DNA from: Pseudomonadota bacterium
GTDB lineage: Bacteria > Pseudomonadota > Gammaproteobacteria > Steroidobacterales > Steroidobacteraceae
Assembly (NCBI GenBank): GCA_023433465.1
Contig: JAEZCR010000180.1
Span: forward strand, 1 to 43,603
DNA length: 43,603 bases
Reading direction: 5' to 3'
The notes under the pieces are model-generated. The model saw only the letters and a program-made list of their open reading frames with translations. It made no database searches and was not told the DNA's origin. Made by a program: the position numbers and the translations under genes. Shown piece by piece: positions 8,708 to 16,939 of the stretch (positions are counted from its first letter, which is position 1; each line of letters starts with the position of its first letter).

Positions 8708-10171
8708 ATGGCCAGGAAAACATCCTCGCATCGGCAGGTAGACAAGGCGCCCACAGGGATTTCGGGACTCGATGACATCACTTTCGGCGGCTTGCCGGCA
8801 GGCAGGCCCACGCTCATATCCGGAGGACCCGGCTCGGGCAAGACATTGCTCGGGGTCAGCTTCCTCGTCGAGGGCGCGCGCAGGTACAACGAGCCCGGCG
8901 TGCTGCTCAGTTTCGAGGAGAACGCCGACGAGCTCGCGCAGGACGTGTGCTCGCTCGGATACGACCTCCACCAGCTCTGCAAGGAAAAGAAGATCCTCGT
9001 CGACTACATCCACGTCGACCGCAGCGAGATCGAAGAAACGGGCGAATACGATCTCGAGGGCCTGTTCGTGCGCCTCGAACACGCGATCAACCAGATCGGC
9101 GCCCGGCGCGTCATGCTCGACACCATCGAGACGCTGTTCGGTGGATTGCGCGACGCGGGCATCCTGCGTACCGAGCTGCGCCGCCTGTTCCGCTGGCTGC
9201 GCGATCGCAAGATGACCACGGTCGTGACCGCGGAGCGCGGCGAGCAGATGTTCACGCGCCAGGGGCTCGAGGAATACATCACCGACGCGGTGATTGCGCT
9301 CGATCATCGCGTGCACGAGCAGATCTCGACGCGCCGCATCCGTATCGTGAAGTACCGCGGCTCGATGCACGGCACGAACGAGTACCCGTTCCTCATCGAT
9401 CACGACGGCATCAGCGTGCTGCCGGTCACCTCGCTACTGCTCGAGCACGATGCGCCGGACGAGCGCATCTCCAGCGGACTTACGGCGCTCGATGACATGC
9501 TGGGCGGCAAAGGCTACTACCGCGCAAGCACCGTCCTGCTGTCCGGAACGGCCGGGACGGGCAAGACCACGCTCGCTGCGCACTTCGCCGACGCGGCGTG
9601 CGCGCGCGGCGAGACGTGCATGTATTTCCTGTTCGAGGAATCGCCGCAGCAGATGGTCCGCAACATGCGCTCGGCCGGCATCGACCTTCAGCGCTGGGTG
9701 GACAAGGGCCTGCTCAAGTTCCATGCCGACCGGCCCAACCGCCACGGGCTCGAACGTCACCTGCTGGAAATGCACAACGCGGTGGAAGCCTACGACCCCG
9801 ACGTCGTCATACTCGATCCGGTAACCAACCTCATGGCCGTCGGCACGACCGCCGACGTGCGCGCGATGCTCACCCGCGTGATCGACTACCTGAAGACACG
9901 CGGCATCACCGCGATGTTCACCAGCCTCACCACGCCGACCCAGACGCTCGAATACACCGAAACGCTGATCTCGTCGCTCATGGACACCTGGGTGCTGGTC
10001 GCGGTCGACACCGTCGGCTACGAACGCCAGCGCAAGATCTACATTCTCAAGTCGCGCGGCATGCCGCACGCGGAGGAAGTGCGCGACTTCCGCGTCACCT
10101 CGCGCGGCGTGCAGATCCTGCCGTCCTCGCACAGCAGGAAGCGGTCCGCGACCGCGAGGAGGCGCCGATGA
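8708..10171 (+). CDS. kaiC: KaiC-type double-domain ATPase/kinase
   Basis: Two tandem RecA-like KaiC domains. Numbered from ATG 8708 (487 residues): Walker A GGPGSGKT at 39-46 and GTAGTGKT at 280-287; paired catalytic glutamates FEE at Glu70/71 and Glu310/311. In the C-terminal domain, ETLISSLMDTW places Ser422-Ser423 where cyanobacterial KaiC has its Ser431/Thr432 phosphorylation pair. So both ATPase sites and a possible autophosphorylation dyad are intact. A GTG at 8627 would add 27 weakly KaiC-like residues; 8708 is preferred because MARKTSSHRQVDKAPTGISG is where similarity begins, although its Shine-Dalgarno is weak. The stop overlaps the kaiB start by 4 bp. No kaiA is present, as is usual outside cyanobacteria. 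The likely role is a timing or stress-response switch, not a proven clock. Confidence 0.95.
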   Translation: MARKTSSHRQVDKAPTGISGLDDITFGGLPAGRPTLISGGPGSGKTLLGVSFLVEGARRYNEPGVLLSFEENADELAQDVCSLGYDLHQLCKEKKILVDYIHVDRSEIEETGEYDLEGLFVRLEHAINQIGARRVMLDTIETLFGGLRDAGILRTELRRLFRWLRDRKMTTVVTAERGEQMFTRQGLEEYITDAVIALDHRVHEQISTRRIRIVKYRGSMHGTNEYPFLIDHDGISVLPVTSLLLEHDAPDERISSGLTALDDMLGGKGYYRASTVLLSGTAGTGKTTLAAHFADAACARGETCMYFLFEESPQQMVRNMRSAGIDLQRWVDKGLLKFHADRPNRHGLERHLLEMHNAVEAYDPDVVILDPVTNLMAVGTTADVRAMLTRVIDYLKTRGITAMFTSLTTPTQTLEYTETLISSLMDTWVLVAVDTVGYERQRKIYILKSRGMPHAEEVRDFRVTSRGVQILPSSHSRKRSATARRRR

Positions 10172-10467
10172 GCCAGGCCAACGAGGAATTCGCGCTGCGG
10201 CTGTACGTCGCCGGCCAGACGCCGAAGGCGGTGCGCGCGTTCGCGAACCTGCGCAAGATCTGCGACGAGCATCTGGCGGGCCGTTACACGATCGAGGTGA
10301 TCGACCTCATCGAGAATCCCGCGCTCGGCCGCGGCGACCAGATCCTGGCGTTGCCGACCTTGGTACGGCGCCTGCCGACCCCGATCAAGAAGATCATCGG
10401 GGACCTGTCCAATACGGAACGCGTGCTCGTGGGATTGGACCTGCGTCCGCGCCGGGCGAATGCGTGA
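10168..10467 (+). CDS. kaiB: KaiB-like protein, first copy
   Basis: 99-residue thioredoxin-like KaiB, the binding partner of KaiC. Clear family sequence: FALRLYVAGQTPKAVRAFAN, then YTIEVIDLIENP, ILALPTLVRRLPTPIKKIIGDLS and VLVGLDLRP. This is very close in layout to cyanobacterial KaiB (about 102 residues), including the proline-rich segment involved in its fold switch. ATG 10168 overlaps the kaiC stop (ATGA) and its TGA overlaps the next GTG start. It probably binds the KaiC ring and controls its ATPase or kinase state. Confidence 0.95.
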   Translation: MSQANEEFALRLYVAGQTPKAVRAFANLRKICDEHLAGRYTIEVIDLIENPALGRGDQILALPTLVRRLPTPIKKIIGDLSNTERVLVGLDLRPRRANA

Positions 10468-10745
10468 CCTCGCGTGAAACCTACGTGCTGCGCCTGTACG
10501 TCACGGGCATGACCGCGCGTTCCACCCGCGCGATCAGCGCGGTACGCAGCGTGTGCGACGAGCATCTCGCCGGGCGCTACACGCTCGAGATCATCGACGT
10601 GTACCAGCAGCCGGCGCGCATCCGCGAGGATCAGATCGTCGCGATCCCCACGCTCGTCAAGAGCGGCCCGTCGCCGCTGCGACGGATCATCGGCGACATG
10701 TCGAACCGCGATCGCCTTCTTCTCGGCCTGGGATTGCCCGCGTGA
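10464..10745 (+). CDS. kaiB: KaiB-like protein, second copy
   Basis: 93-residue second KaiB: YVLRLYVTGMTARSTRAISA, YTLEIIDVYQQP, IVAIPTLVKSGPSPLRRIIG, LLLGLGLPA. It starts with GTG at 10464 (GTGA overlap with the first kaiB) and ends overlapping the kinase start (GTGA at 10742-10745). CDEHLAGRYT is identical in both copies and the surrounding DNA is also similar, pointing to tandem duplication. The C terminus is shorter and less charged than in copy 1. Two KaiB variants beside one KaiC could give alternative complexes, one perhaps serving the downstream kinase. Confidence 0.93.
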   Translation: MTSRETYVLRLYVTGMTARSTRAISAVRSVCDEHLAGRYTLEIIDVYQQPARIREDQIVAIPTLVKSGPSPLRRIIGDMSNRDRLLLGLGLPA

Positions 10746-12370
10746 CCAATATCGAAAACATGGACGTCGAGGAACTGCGCGCGCGGCTCGCGGAGGCCGA
10801 AGGGAATCTGCTGGCCATCTACTCGGGCGAGATCGACGCGCTGTTGCTCAACGACGAGAATGGCGAGCGGCGAGTGTTCACGCTGCGAAGCGCGGACGCG
10901 CCATACCGCGCGCTGGTGGAGCGCATGCAGGAAGGCGCCGCCACGCTCACGGTGAACGGCGACATCATCTACTGCAACCAGCGCTTCGCGGATCTCGTCC
11001 ATCTGCCGCTCGAGCAGGTCTTTGGAGCGCCGATCGGAAGTTTCCTCCCGGAGACCGAAGGTGAAATCCTGCGGACCATGCTCGCGCACGGCACGGGCCG
11101 CTACCAGACGCGGTTGATCGTCGATGGGCGAGAAGCGACCGAAGTCCAGGTCACGTTCTCCTCCATCCTGCTCGACGACGTCGAGCACCGCACGGTGATC
11201 ATCTCGGACATCAGCGCGCTCGCGCGCGCGCAGCGCGAGAGCCGTTCGAAGGACGAGTTCCTCGCGATGCTGGCGCACGAGTTGCGCAACCCGCTCGGCG
11301 CGATCCAGGGCGCGGTGCATGCACTCTCGCTCATGAACCGCGGCGAATCGATGGCGCTGCAGGCGACGGGCATCATCAAGCGCCAGGTGTTGCACATGGC
11401 GCGGCTGGTGGACGATCTGCTGGACGTCGGCCGCGCGGTCACCGGGAAGATCGTGCTCAAGCGTTCGGACGTGAATTTTGCGGACTCGGTCCGCGCCTCG
11501 GTGGGAGCCCTCACGGGCAATGGGCTCGAGGGCCGCGTGCGGCTCGAGAGCGAACCCGTCTGGGTGAGCGGCGACACCGTGCGGCTCGAGCAGATCGTCG
11601 GCAACCTGGTTTCCAACGCGCTCAAGTTCACCCGCCCCGGAAGCGTCGTGAACGTGTCGGTCGCACGCGAGGGGAACGAAGCCGTGTTGCGAGTCGTGGA
11701 CCAGGGTGTGGGCATTCCGCTGGACATGCTGCCGAAGATCTTCGACCTGTTCGTGCAGGCGCACCACACGATCGACCGCGGGCGCGGCGGTCTCGGCATC
11801 GGCCTGACGCTCGTCAAGCGGCTGGCCGAGCTGCACGGCGGATCCGTGCTGGCCGAGAGCGAGGGTGAAGGTCGCGGCGCGACGTTCGTCGTGCGATTGC
11901 CCGCGATCCCCGCTCCCGCCGCCCTGGATGACCAGGCTGCGACGTATGCGCGCAATGGTGGCGCGCGGATGCACGTGACGGAAGCGCGCCGCGTCATGCT
12001 CGTCGACGACAACCACGATTCGCGGGAGATGTATCGCGCTGTGCTGCGCGCTCATGGCCACGCGGTCTGCGAGGCGGGCGATGCCGAGTGCGCGTTGGAT
12101 TTATTGCAGAAAGAAGCGCTCGGCGGACCCATCGACGTCGCGTTCATCGACATCGGACTGCCGGGGGGCATGGACGGCTACGAGCTCGCGCGCCGCATTC
12201 GTAGTCATCCGCTCGGCCGCGGCGTGCGGCTCGTCGCGCTCACCGGTTATGGATTTCCGGAGGATCGTGTGTTGTCGCGAAAGGCGGGCTTCGCGCGCCA
12301 TCTCGTGAAACCCGTCGATCCGGACGCCCTGCAACTCGAGCTGCGCGCGGCCGCGCCGCGGGCCAACTAG
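10742..12370 (+). CDS. hybrid histidine kinase with PAS and receiver domains, Kai-associated
   Basis: 542-residue soluble hybrid kinase read from GTG 10742, which overlaps the second kaiB stop. Order: N-terminal helix with NLLAIYSGEIDALLL (a motif I associate with Kai-linked kinases, from memory), PAS domain (about 50-160), HisKA with phospho-acceptor His179 (FLAMLAHELRNPLGAI), HATPase with N-box GNLVSNALKF, G1 VVDQGVGIP and G2 GRGGLGIGLTLVKRL, and a C-terminal receiver with Asp470 (AFIDIGLPGGMDG) and Lys in HLVKPVDP. No membrane segment, so the input is cytoplasmic; the coupled genes make KaiB/KaiC the obvious candidate input. No DNA-binding output domain is present, so the phosphate must pass to a partner not seen here. 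It ends in a CTAG shared with the convergent DUF5916 gene. Confidence 0.9.
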   Translation: MTNIENMDVEELRARLAEAEGNLLAIYSGEIDALLLNDENGERRVFTLRSADAPYRALVERMQEGAATLTVNGDIIYCNQRFADLVHLPLEQVFGAPIGSFLPETEGEILRTMLAHGTGRYQTRLIVDGREATEVQVTFSSILLDDVEHRTVIISDISALARAQRESRSKDEFLAMLAHELRNPLGAIQGAVHALSLMNRGESMALQATGIIKRQVLHMARLVDDLLDVGRAVTGKIVLKRSDVNFADSVRASVGALTGNGLEGRVRLESEPVWVSGDTVRLEQIVGNLVSNALKFTRPGSVVNVSVAREGNEAVLRVVDQGVGIPLDMLPKIFDLFVQAHHTIDRGRGGLGIGLTLVKRLAELHGGSVLAESEGEGRGATFVVRLPAIPAPAALDDQAATYARNGGARMHVTEARRVMLVDDNHDSREMYRAVLRAHGHAVCEAGDAECALDLLQKEALGGPIDVAFIDIGLPGGMDGYELARRIRSHPLGRGVRLVALTGYGFPEDRVLSRKAGFARHLVKPVDPDALQLELRAAAPRAN

Positions 12371-14631
12371 TTTTCGAACCGGTAGCTGAACTTGACCAGC
12401 AGCTGTTCGTCGTCGCGCAGGCCGAAGCCGCGGTTGATGAGGCTGCCCGTGTCGTCGTACACGGATTCCTGCTGGTAACCGCCGCGGCCATAGACGATGT
12501 ATAGATAGGACAGCGGCTTGAACTCGTAGCGATAGCGCAGCTGGAGCCCCAGGTTCTGCACGGTGAAGTCGTCCACCGGATCGCTCGAGGGGACCGCGCT
12601 GCCATTCTCCGCGCGGTACGCCTGGCGCAGCTTCGCGCTGAGCGCGATGACCTGGAGCTTGAGCCGCAGCTCATGACGACTGGTCATGATCCAGTTGAAT
12701 CCCGCGTTGAAGTTAGTCTGACGCTCCTCGAAGCTGCCGATCAGGTTGTCGTGTTGCCAGATGAGCCAATCGGGCGTGTAGTCGTGCAATACGCCGACAT
12801 AGAGATTGAACTCGTCGTTGATGAAGTAGCGCGGCTCGACGCTCAGCGTGTAGCCTATCCTGTCGTTGCCCGAGAGGCCCCCGCTGAACAGATTCGCCTC
12901 GACCTCGTAGCCCCAGCGGCCGATGCGCGGACGTTCGTAGTCGAAGTAGCTGTTGAAGTTGGGCGGCAGCCAGAGATTGCCATTGCCGCGCGTCAACATG
13001 TCGTCGTAACCGGCGCTGTTGACGTTGATCTGACCGTACTCGTAGGCGCCGTTGCGCAGCCGGCTCTCGCGGCTGATACGAAACTGATGATTTCCGAGAT
13101 CGCCGTGATCGTTGTAGAAGGTGCTGACGCGCCAGCGCCAGTCCTTCGAGCTGTAGCGTGAACTTTCCGGCAGCTCCGTGAAACGCTTGTTCACCTGGTA
13201 GTGCAGGTAGTTGGTGTTGTTTCGCTGCAGATAGCCGGCGTCGTTGATCTCGAGCTCGTCGCCGAAGTGCATGGCAATCACCTGCTGGCGCCAGCCCCGG
13301 TCCATTTCGTAGTCGGCCCAGAGTGTGGCGCCGGTGTCGCGGCTGTGAGATCCCGCCTCGTCGATGTCGCTGGCGAAGACGCGCGTGCGCACGTTCAAGC
13401 GCGATGTCGGTCTCCAGTTGTGATCGATGCCAACCACGCTCGCGCGCCGGTCCAGCCACGGCCGGTCGACCCACGTCGCCATCAGGCCGACGTTCTGCTT
13501 GCTGAAGTCGCGCACCAGGCGCCCGGCGGCGAAGGTACGGCCCGCCGCCTCCGCTTCATCCGCGCCGAACAGGCCGTACTTCGTGTCGCCCATGCTGCCG
13601 TTGAGCTTGAGGGCCGCGGTGATGTCCCCCGCGCCCGCGCCGTCGTCGGCCGGGCCGCCCACGCGCCGCGTGTACAGCAACTGGCTGAAATCCGACGGTG
13701 TCGTGAATTCGAAGATGCCCTGGTTTTCGGTGAAGAACGGACGCTTGTCGCTGATGAAGGTTTCAGTGGCGCTGAAATTCACGACCAGGTCGTCGCTCTC
13801 CACCTGGCCGAAATCCGGGTTCACCGTCGCGGTGAGCTGCATCTGGCCGTTCGGCTTCCAGAAGAAGTCCGCGCCGGCGTCGCCATCGCTGCTGCTGCCC
13901 ACGTTGTCGTAGAGGCCGGACACGTACGGCGTGACCGCCAGCAGCGACTGGCTGTAGTTAGCCACCTCGATGGGCGTGAAATCGGACAGGAACCGCGGCC
14001 GCTCGAAGCTCGCCTGCGGCCACGCGAAGCGCTCGCCGGTCGAGCCGACGATGCGCGCGACGTAGATGCCGAGCTTGCGGTTTCCATTCGCGTGGCGCAT
14101 CGGTGCGATGTACCAGGGGATCAGCACCTCTACCGTCCAGCCCGCCTCGTCCCGGGAAACCGCGTGCCGCCAGTTTCCATCCCAGTCCGAGTTGAAATTG
14201 TTCTCGTTGGTGATGATCGAGTCGCTGATGCCGCCCGTGCAGCTCACGGTGAAGTCATAGCCGGTCCGACGATCACCGTCGAAATCCACCATCACGTTGA
14301 TGCGATCGACCTGGTCCTCGAAATCCCGCTGCACGCGTTGCAGCGTCATCGGCACGGCAGCGGGCTGTGCATTGCGGAATGCCACGGCCAGCCCATCCGG
14401 GGTGGCGAGGATCCAGGCTTCGGTCGCCAGGGACGCGGGCTCGCCGTTCAGCGGCTGGGTCTTGCGGAAGTCGGTGACGTGTTGCGCATCGCGCCATTCG
14501 TCGAGGTCGATGTGTCCGTCGATTTCGATCGCGCTGGCCGGCAGCGCGGCGCCGACGAGAAACGCAGCCAGCGCCCATCGGGCCAGGTAGCGGACACGTT
14601 CAAGTGACCCGCCCATCTCATGTCTCACCAC
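12367..14631 (-). CDS. DUF5916 outer-membrane protein with CBM9-like N-terminal domain
   Basis: 754-residue exported protein. The signal peptide ends in ALPASA before IEIDG. Residues about 36-230 look like a carbohydrate-binding family 9-like beta-sandwich (IDGHIDLDEWRDA, RINVMVDFDGDRRTGYDFTV, WTVEVLIPW). The rest is DUF5916, rich in alternating aromatic/polar strands and probably a beta-barrel: QLTATVNPDFGQVESDDLVVN, RPFFTENQGIFEF, LLYTRRVGG, ending LVKFSYRFEN. GTG 14631 is chosen because GGAG lies 5 nt upstream; ATG 14616 is possible. The function of DUF5916 proteins is not established; uptake or binding of glycans at the outer membrane is an inference. It converges on the Kai kinase, sharing a CTAG that holds both stop codons. 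Confidence 0.85.
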   Translation of the reverse strand: MVRHEMGGSLERVRYLARWALAAFLVGAALPASAIEIDGHIDLDEWRDAQHVTDFRKTQPLNGEPASLATEAWILATPDGLAVAFRNAQPAAVPMTLQRVQRDFEDQVDRINVMVDFDGDRRTGYDFTVSCTGGISDSIITNENNFNSDWDGNWRHAVSRDEAGWTVEVLIPWYIAPMRHANGNRKLGIYVARIVGSTGERFAWPQASFERPRFLSDFTPIEVANYSQSLLAVTPYVSGLYDNVGSSSDGDAGADFFWKPNGQMQLTATVNPDFGQVESDDLVVNFSATETFISDKRPFFTENQGIFEFTTPSDFSQLLYTRRVGGPADDGAGAGDITAALKLNGSMGDTKYGLFGADEAEAAGRTFAAGRLVRDFSKQNVGLMATWVDRPWLDRRASVVGIDHNWRPTSRLNVRTRVFASDIDEAGSHSRDTGATLWADYEMDRGWRQQVIAMHFGDELEINDAGYLQRNNTNYLHYQVNKRFTELPESSRYSSKDWRWRVSTFYNDHGDLGNHQFRISRESRLRNGAYEYGQINVNSAGYDDMLTRGNGNLWLPPNFNSYFDYERPRIGRWGYEVEANLFSGGLSGNDRIGYTLSVEPRYFINDEFNLYVGVLHDYTPDWLIWQHDNLIGSFEERQTNFNAGFNWIMTSRHELRLKLQVIALSAKLRQAYRAENGSAVPSSDPVDDFTVQNLGLQLRYRYEFKPLSYLYIVYGRGGYQQESVYDDTGSLINRGFGLRDDEQLLVKFSYRFEN

Positions 14632-14702
14632 GGTTTCTCCAAGGTTGCGCGGTCGCGCGCGTCAGGTGAGACGATCCGACGCCGTTCCGGGTTGCAACGC
14701 CC

Positions 14703-14724
14703 CGGCGCGCCCGAGGGCGCGCCG
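14703..14724 (-). terminator. GC-rich hairpin between the PLP enzyme and the DUF5916 gene
   Basis: Perfect 9-bp stem CGGCGCGCC/GGCGCGCCG around loop CGAG, about 50 nt after the PLP-enzyme stop. No T-run follows on the minus strand. It plausibly ends the phzF-PLP transcript. The rest of the 142-bp gap shows nothing recognisable. Confidence 0.35.
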
Positions 14725-14773
14725 AAGCGAATGCGAACGGTGGATCTCGTCCAGGGCATCCATGCCCATTACC

Positions 14774-16075
14774 TCAGATTTTCGCCAGCGCCTGCTCCAG
14801 GTCCGCGATCAGGTCGTCCGCGTTCTCGATGCCCACCGAGATGCGGATCATCGCGTCGGTGATCCCCAGCCGGTCGCGGGTCTCCTTCGGGACACCCGAA
14901 TGGGTGGTCGAGGCCGGATGCGAAATCAATGTCTCGGTACCGCCGAGGCTGACCGCGAGCTTCATCACCTGCAATCCATCGAGCATGCGGAAGGCTTCGG
15001 CTTCTCCGCCCCGGATCGAAAACGAGAACGTCGACCCGGCACTCTTGCACTGCCGATTGAAGACCTCGATGCGCGGATCGCCCGGCTTGAGGTGTCCGAG
15101 ATAATTGACGCTCGCGATTTTCGGGTGCTGCGCGAGAAAACCGGCGACACGCGCGGCGTTGTCCGAAGCGGCGCGCATGCGCAGGCTCAGCGTCTCCATC
15201 GAACGCATGATCATCCACGACGTGTTCGGATCGAGCTGTGTGCCGAGACTGCTGCGCAGGCTGCGCACCGGCATCACGAGCGACTTGGGACCGACGACGC
15301 CGCCCGCCACCAGGTCCGAGTGACCGCCGACGTACTTGGTCAGCGAATACAGCACGAGATCCGCGCCGTGTTCGAGCGGCTTCTGGAACACCGGGCCGAG
15401 GAACGTGTTATCCACGGCGACCGGAGGACGATGCCCACCCTGCTGACCGGCTATCCACTCGGACGCCTCGCGCCACAGCGGCAGATCGACGAGGCCGTTC
15501 GTGGGATTCGCGGGAGTCTCCGTCATCAGCAGACCCACCTTGCCGCCACGCGCCTTCGCTTTCTCGAGCGCGGACTTCGCCCCCGCCATCACCGCGTCGC
15601 GATTGATCGCGTCGGCCACCGCGACGGCATTGATGCCAAACGCCGGCATGGTGCGGTCGATGAGGGTCTCGGTGCCGCCGTACAGCGGCTGGCTCATCAG
15701 TAGATAGTCGTTGGGCTTGAGGAACGCCCACAACGTGGTCGAGATCGCCGACATGCCGCTCGAGAAGACGGCGGCGGACTCGGCCCCCTCCCACAACGCG
15801 AGCCGGTCCTCGAGCACTTCGAGGTTCGGATTGTTGAAGCGCGAATAGACCAGGCCCGCGGCCTGGCCCGGCGGCGGCTGCTTGCGACCCGACGTGTAAT
15901 CGAAGAAATCCTTGCCGTCCTGCGCGTTGCGGAAAACGAAGGTCGAAGTGAGGAAGATCGGTGGTTTGAGCGCCCCTTCGGACAGAGCCGGGTCGTATCC
16001 GTACCCCATCATCTGCGTTTCGGGTTGCAGCACGCGGTTCCCAAGCTTTCGCTTGTGGTAACTGTCGACGCCCAT
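14774..16075 (-). CDS. Cys/Met metabolism PLP-dependent enzyme (cystathionine gamma-synthase family)
   Basis: 433-residue fold-type I PLP enzyme. Landmarks: YSRFNNPNLEVLEDRLALWE with the PLP-phosphate-binding Tyr/Arg pair, SSGMSAISTTLWAFL, QPLYGGTETLI, TETPANPTNGLVDL, PVAVDNTFLGP (Asp to the pyridine N) and the Schiff-base lysine Lys247 in SLTKYVGGHSD. The C terminus VSLGGTETLISHPASTTHSG is the substrate-carboxylate region. The family includes cystathionine gamma-synthase, cystathionine gamma-lyase and methionine gamma-lyase, which cannot be separated reliably by eye. The N-terminal extension (KRKLGNRVLQPETQMMGYGYDP) fits a less-studied subgroup. AGGAG 6 nt before ATG 16075 fixes the start. 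It follows the PhzF-like gene after 9 bp, so the two are co-transcribed. Confidence 0.88.
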   Translation of the reverse strand: MGVDSYHKRKLGNRVLQPETQMMGYGYDPALSEGALKPPIFLTSTFVFRNAQDGKDFFDYTSGRKQPPPGQAAGLVYSRFNNPNLEVLEDRLALWEGAESAAVFSSGMSAISTTLWAFLKPNDYLLMSQPLYGGTETLIDRTMPAFGINAVAVADAINRDAVMAGAKSALEKAKARGGKVGLLMTETPANPTNGLVDLPLWREASEWIAGQQGGHRPPVAVDNTFLGPVFQKPLEHGADLVLYSLTKYVGGHSDLVAGGVVGPKSLVMPVRSLRSSLGTQLDPNTSWMIMRSMETLSLRMRAASDNAARVAGFLAQHPKIASVNYLGHLKPGDPRIEVFNRQCKSAGSTFSFSIRGGEAEAFRMLDGLQVMKLAVSLGGTETLISHPASTTHSGVPKETRDRLGITDAMIRISVGIENADDLIADLEQALAKI

Positions 16076-16084
16076 GGAAGGCTC

Positions 16085-16927
16085 CTAAATGTTCAAGATG
16101 CCCGATCCTAGCTCGATAACGCTTCCTCCGACGAACACTTCGTTGTCAGTATTGACTTCCAGGTGAAGCGTCGATGGACGACCGACGAATTCTCCCTGGC
16201 TGATTTCGAAATTCAGCGGCGGACGCCGCCCCATCGCGACGAACCATGCCCCGAGGTTCGCGCACGCCGATCCGGTGGCCGGGTCCTCGAGGATGGCATC
16301 GCCATCCGGGAAGAAGAACCGGCTCAGGATCTTCTTTCCGCCGACCGAGGCGAACACGTATGCCTGGCTGCGGCCGTCGACGCTCTTGAGCTTTTCGAAC
16401 GCGTCCGGCCGAGGTCGCGCCTTGCGCACGGCCGCCTCGCTCGTCAACGGGATCACGAGCTGCTCGCGGCCGGCCTTCACCCACAGCGGCTGGAAGCCGA
16501 TGTCGCCGGGCTCGAGACCTAACAACCGCGCGATCTCCGCGGGCTGCGCGTCGACGAGGCGTGAGCTCCCCGCGACCGCGCGCAGCGTCCAGTGATCGCC
16601 GTTCGAGGTCACCGGGATGATCCCGGCCCGCATCTCGAGCCCGAGCTGGTCGCCGCCGAGCCCGAGTGCGCGGCAGACGTGCGCCGTGCCGAGCGTGGGA
16701 TGACCCGCGAACGGCATTTCATAGGCCGGCGTGTAGATGCGTACCAGCGCGGCGGCGCGCTTCGACGGCAGGATGAACGTGGTTTCAGAGAGATTGAACT
16801 GGCGCGCGATCGCCTGCATCTGATCGGCGTCGAGATCCTTGCCGTCTTCGATGACGGCGAGTGGATTGCCGGACAGGCGCGCGTCGCCCGCGGTGAACAC
16901 GTTGAGGATGCGGAACTTGAGCTGCAT
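16085..16927 (-). CDS. PhzF family isomerase-like protein
   Basis: 280-residue member of the PhzF/diaminopimelate-epimerase-like fold: FRILNVFTAGDARLSGNPLAV at the start, catalytic-type Glu48 in FNLSETTFI, MPFAGHPTLGTAH, and DAILEDPATGSACANLGAWF near residue 230. PhzF itself isomerises a phenazine precursor, but most homologues have unknown small-molecule substrates and there are no phenazine genes here. ATG 16927 (MQLKFRILNVF) is used; the frame continues upstream into repeat C, which cannot be coding in this context. Directly upstream of the PLP enzyme in one transcript, so it may act on an amino-acid-derived intermediate (inference). Confidence 0.88.
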   Translation of the reverse strand: MQLKFRILNVFTAGDARLSGNPLAVIEDGKDLDADQMQAIARQFNLSETTFILPSKRAAALVRIYTPAYEMPFAGHPTLGTAHVCRALGLGGDQLGLEMRAGIIPVTSNGDHWTLRAVAGSSRLVDAQPAEIARLLGLEPGDIGFQPLWVKAGREQLVIPLTSEAAVRKARPRPDAFEKLKSVDGRSQAYVFASVGGKKILSRFFFPDGDAILEDPATGSACANLGAWFVAMGRRPPLNFEISQGEFVGRPSTLHLEVNTDNEVFVGGSVIELGSGILNI

Positions 16928-16939
16928 CCAGGGATTATA

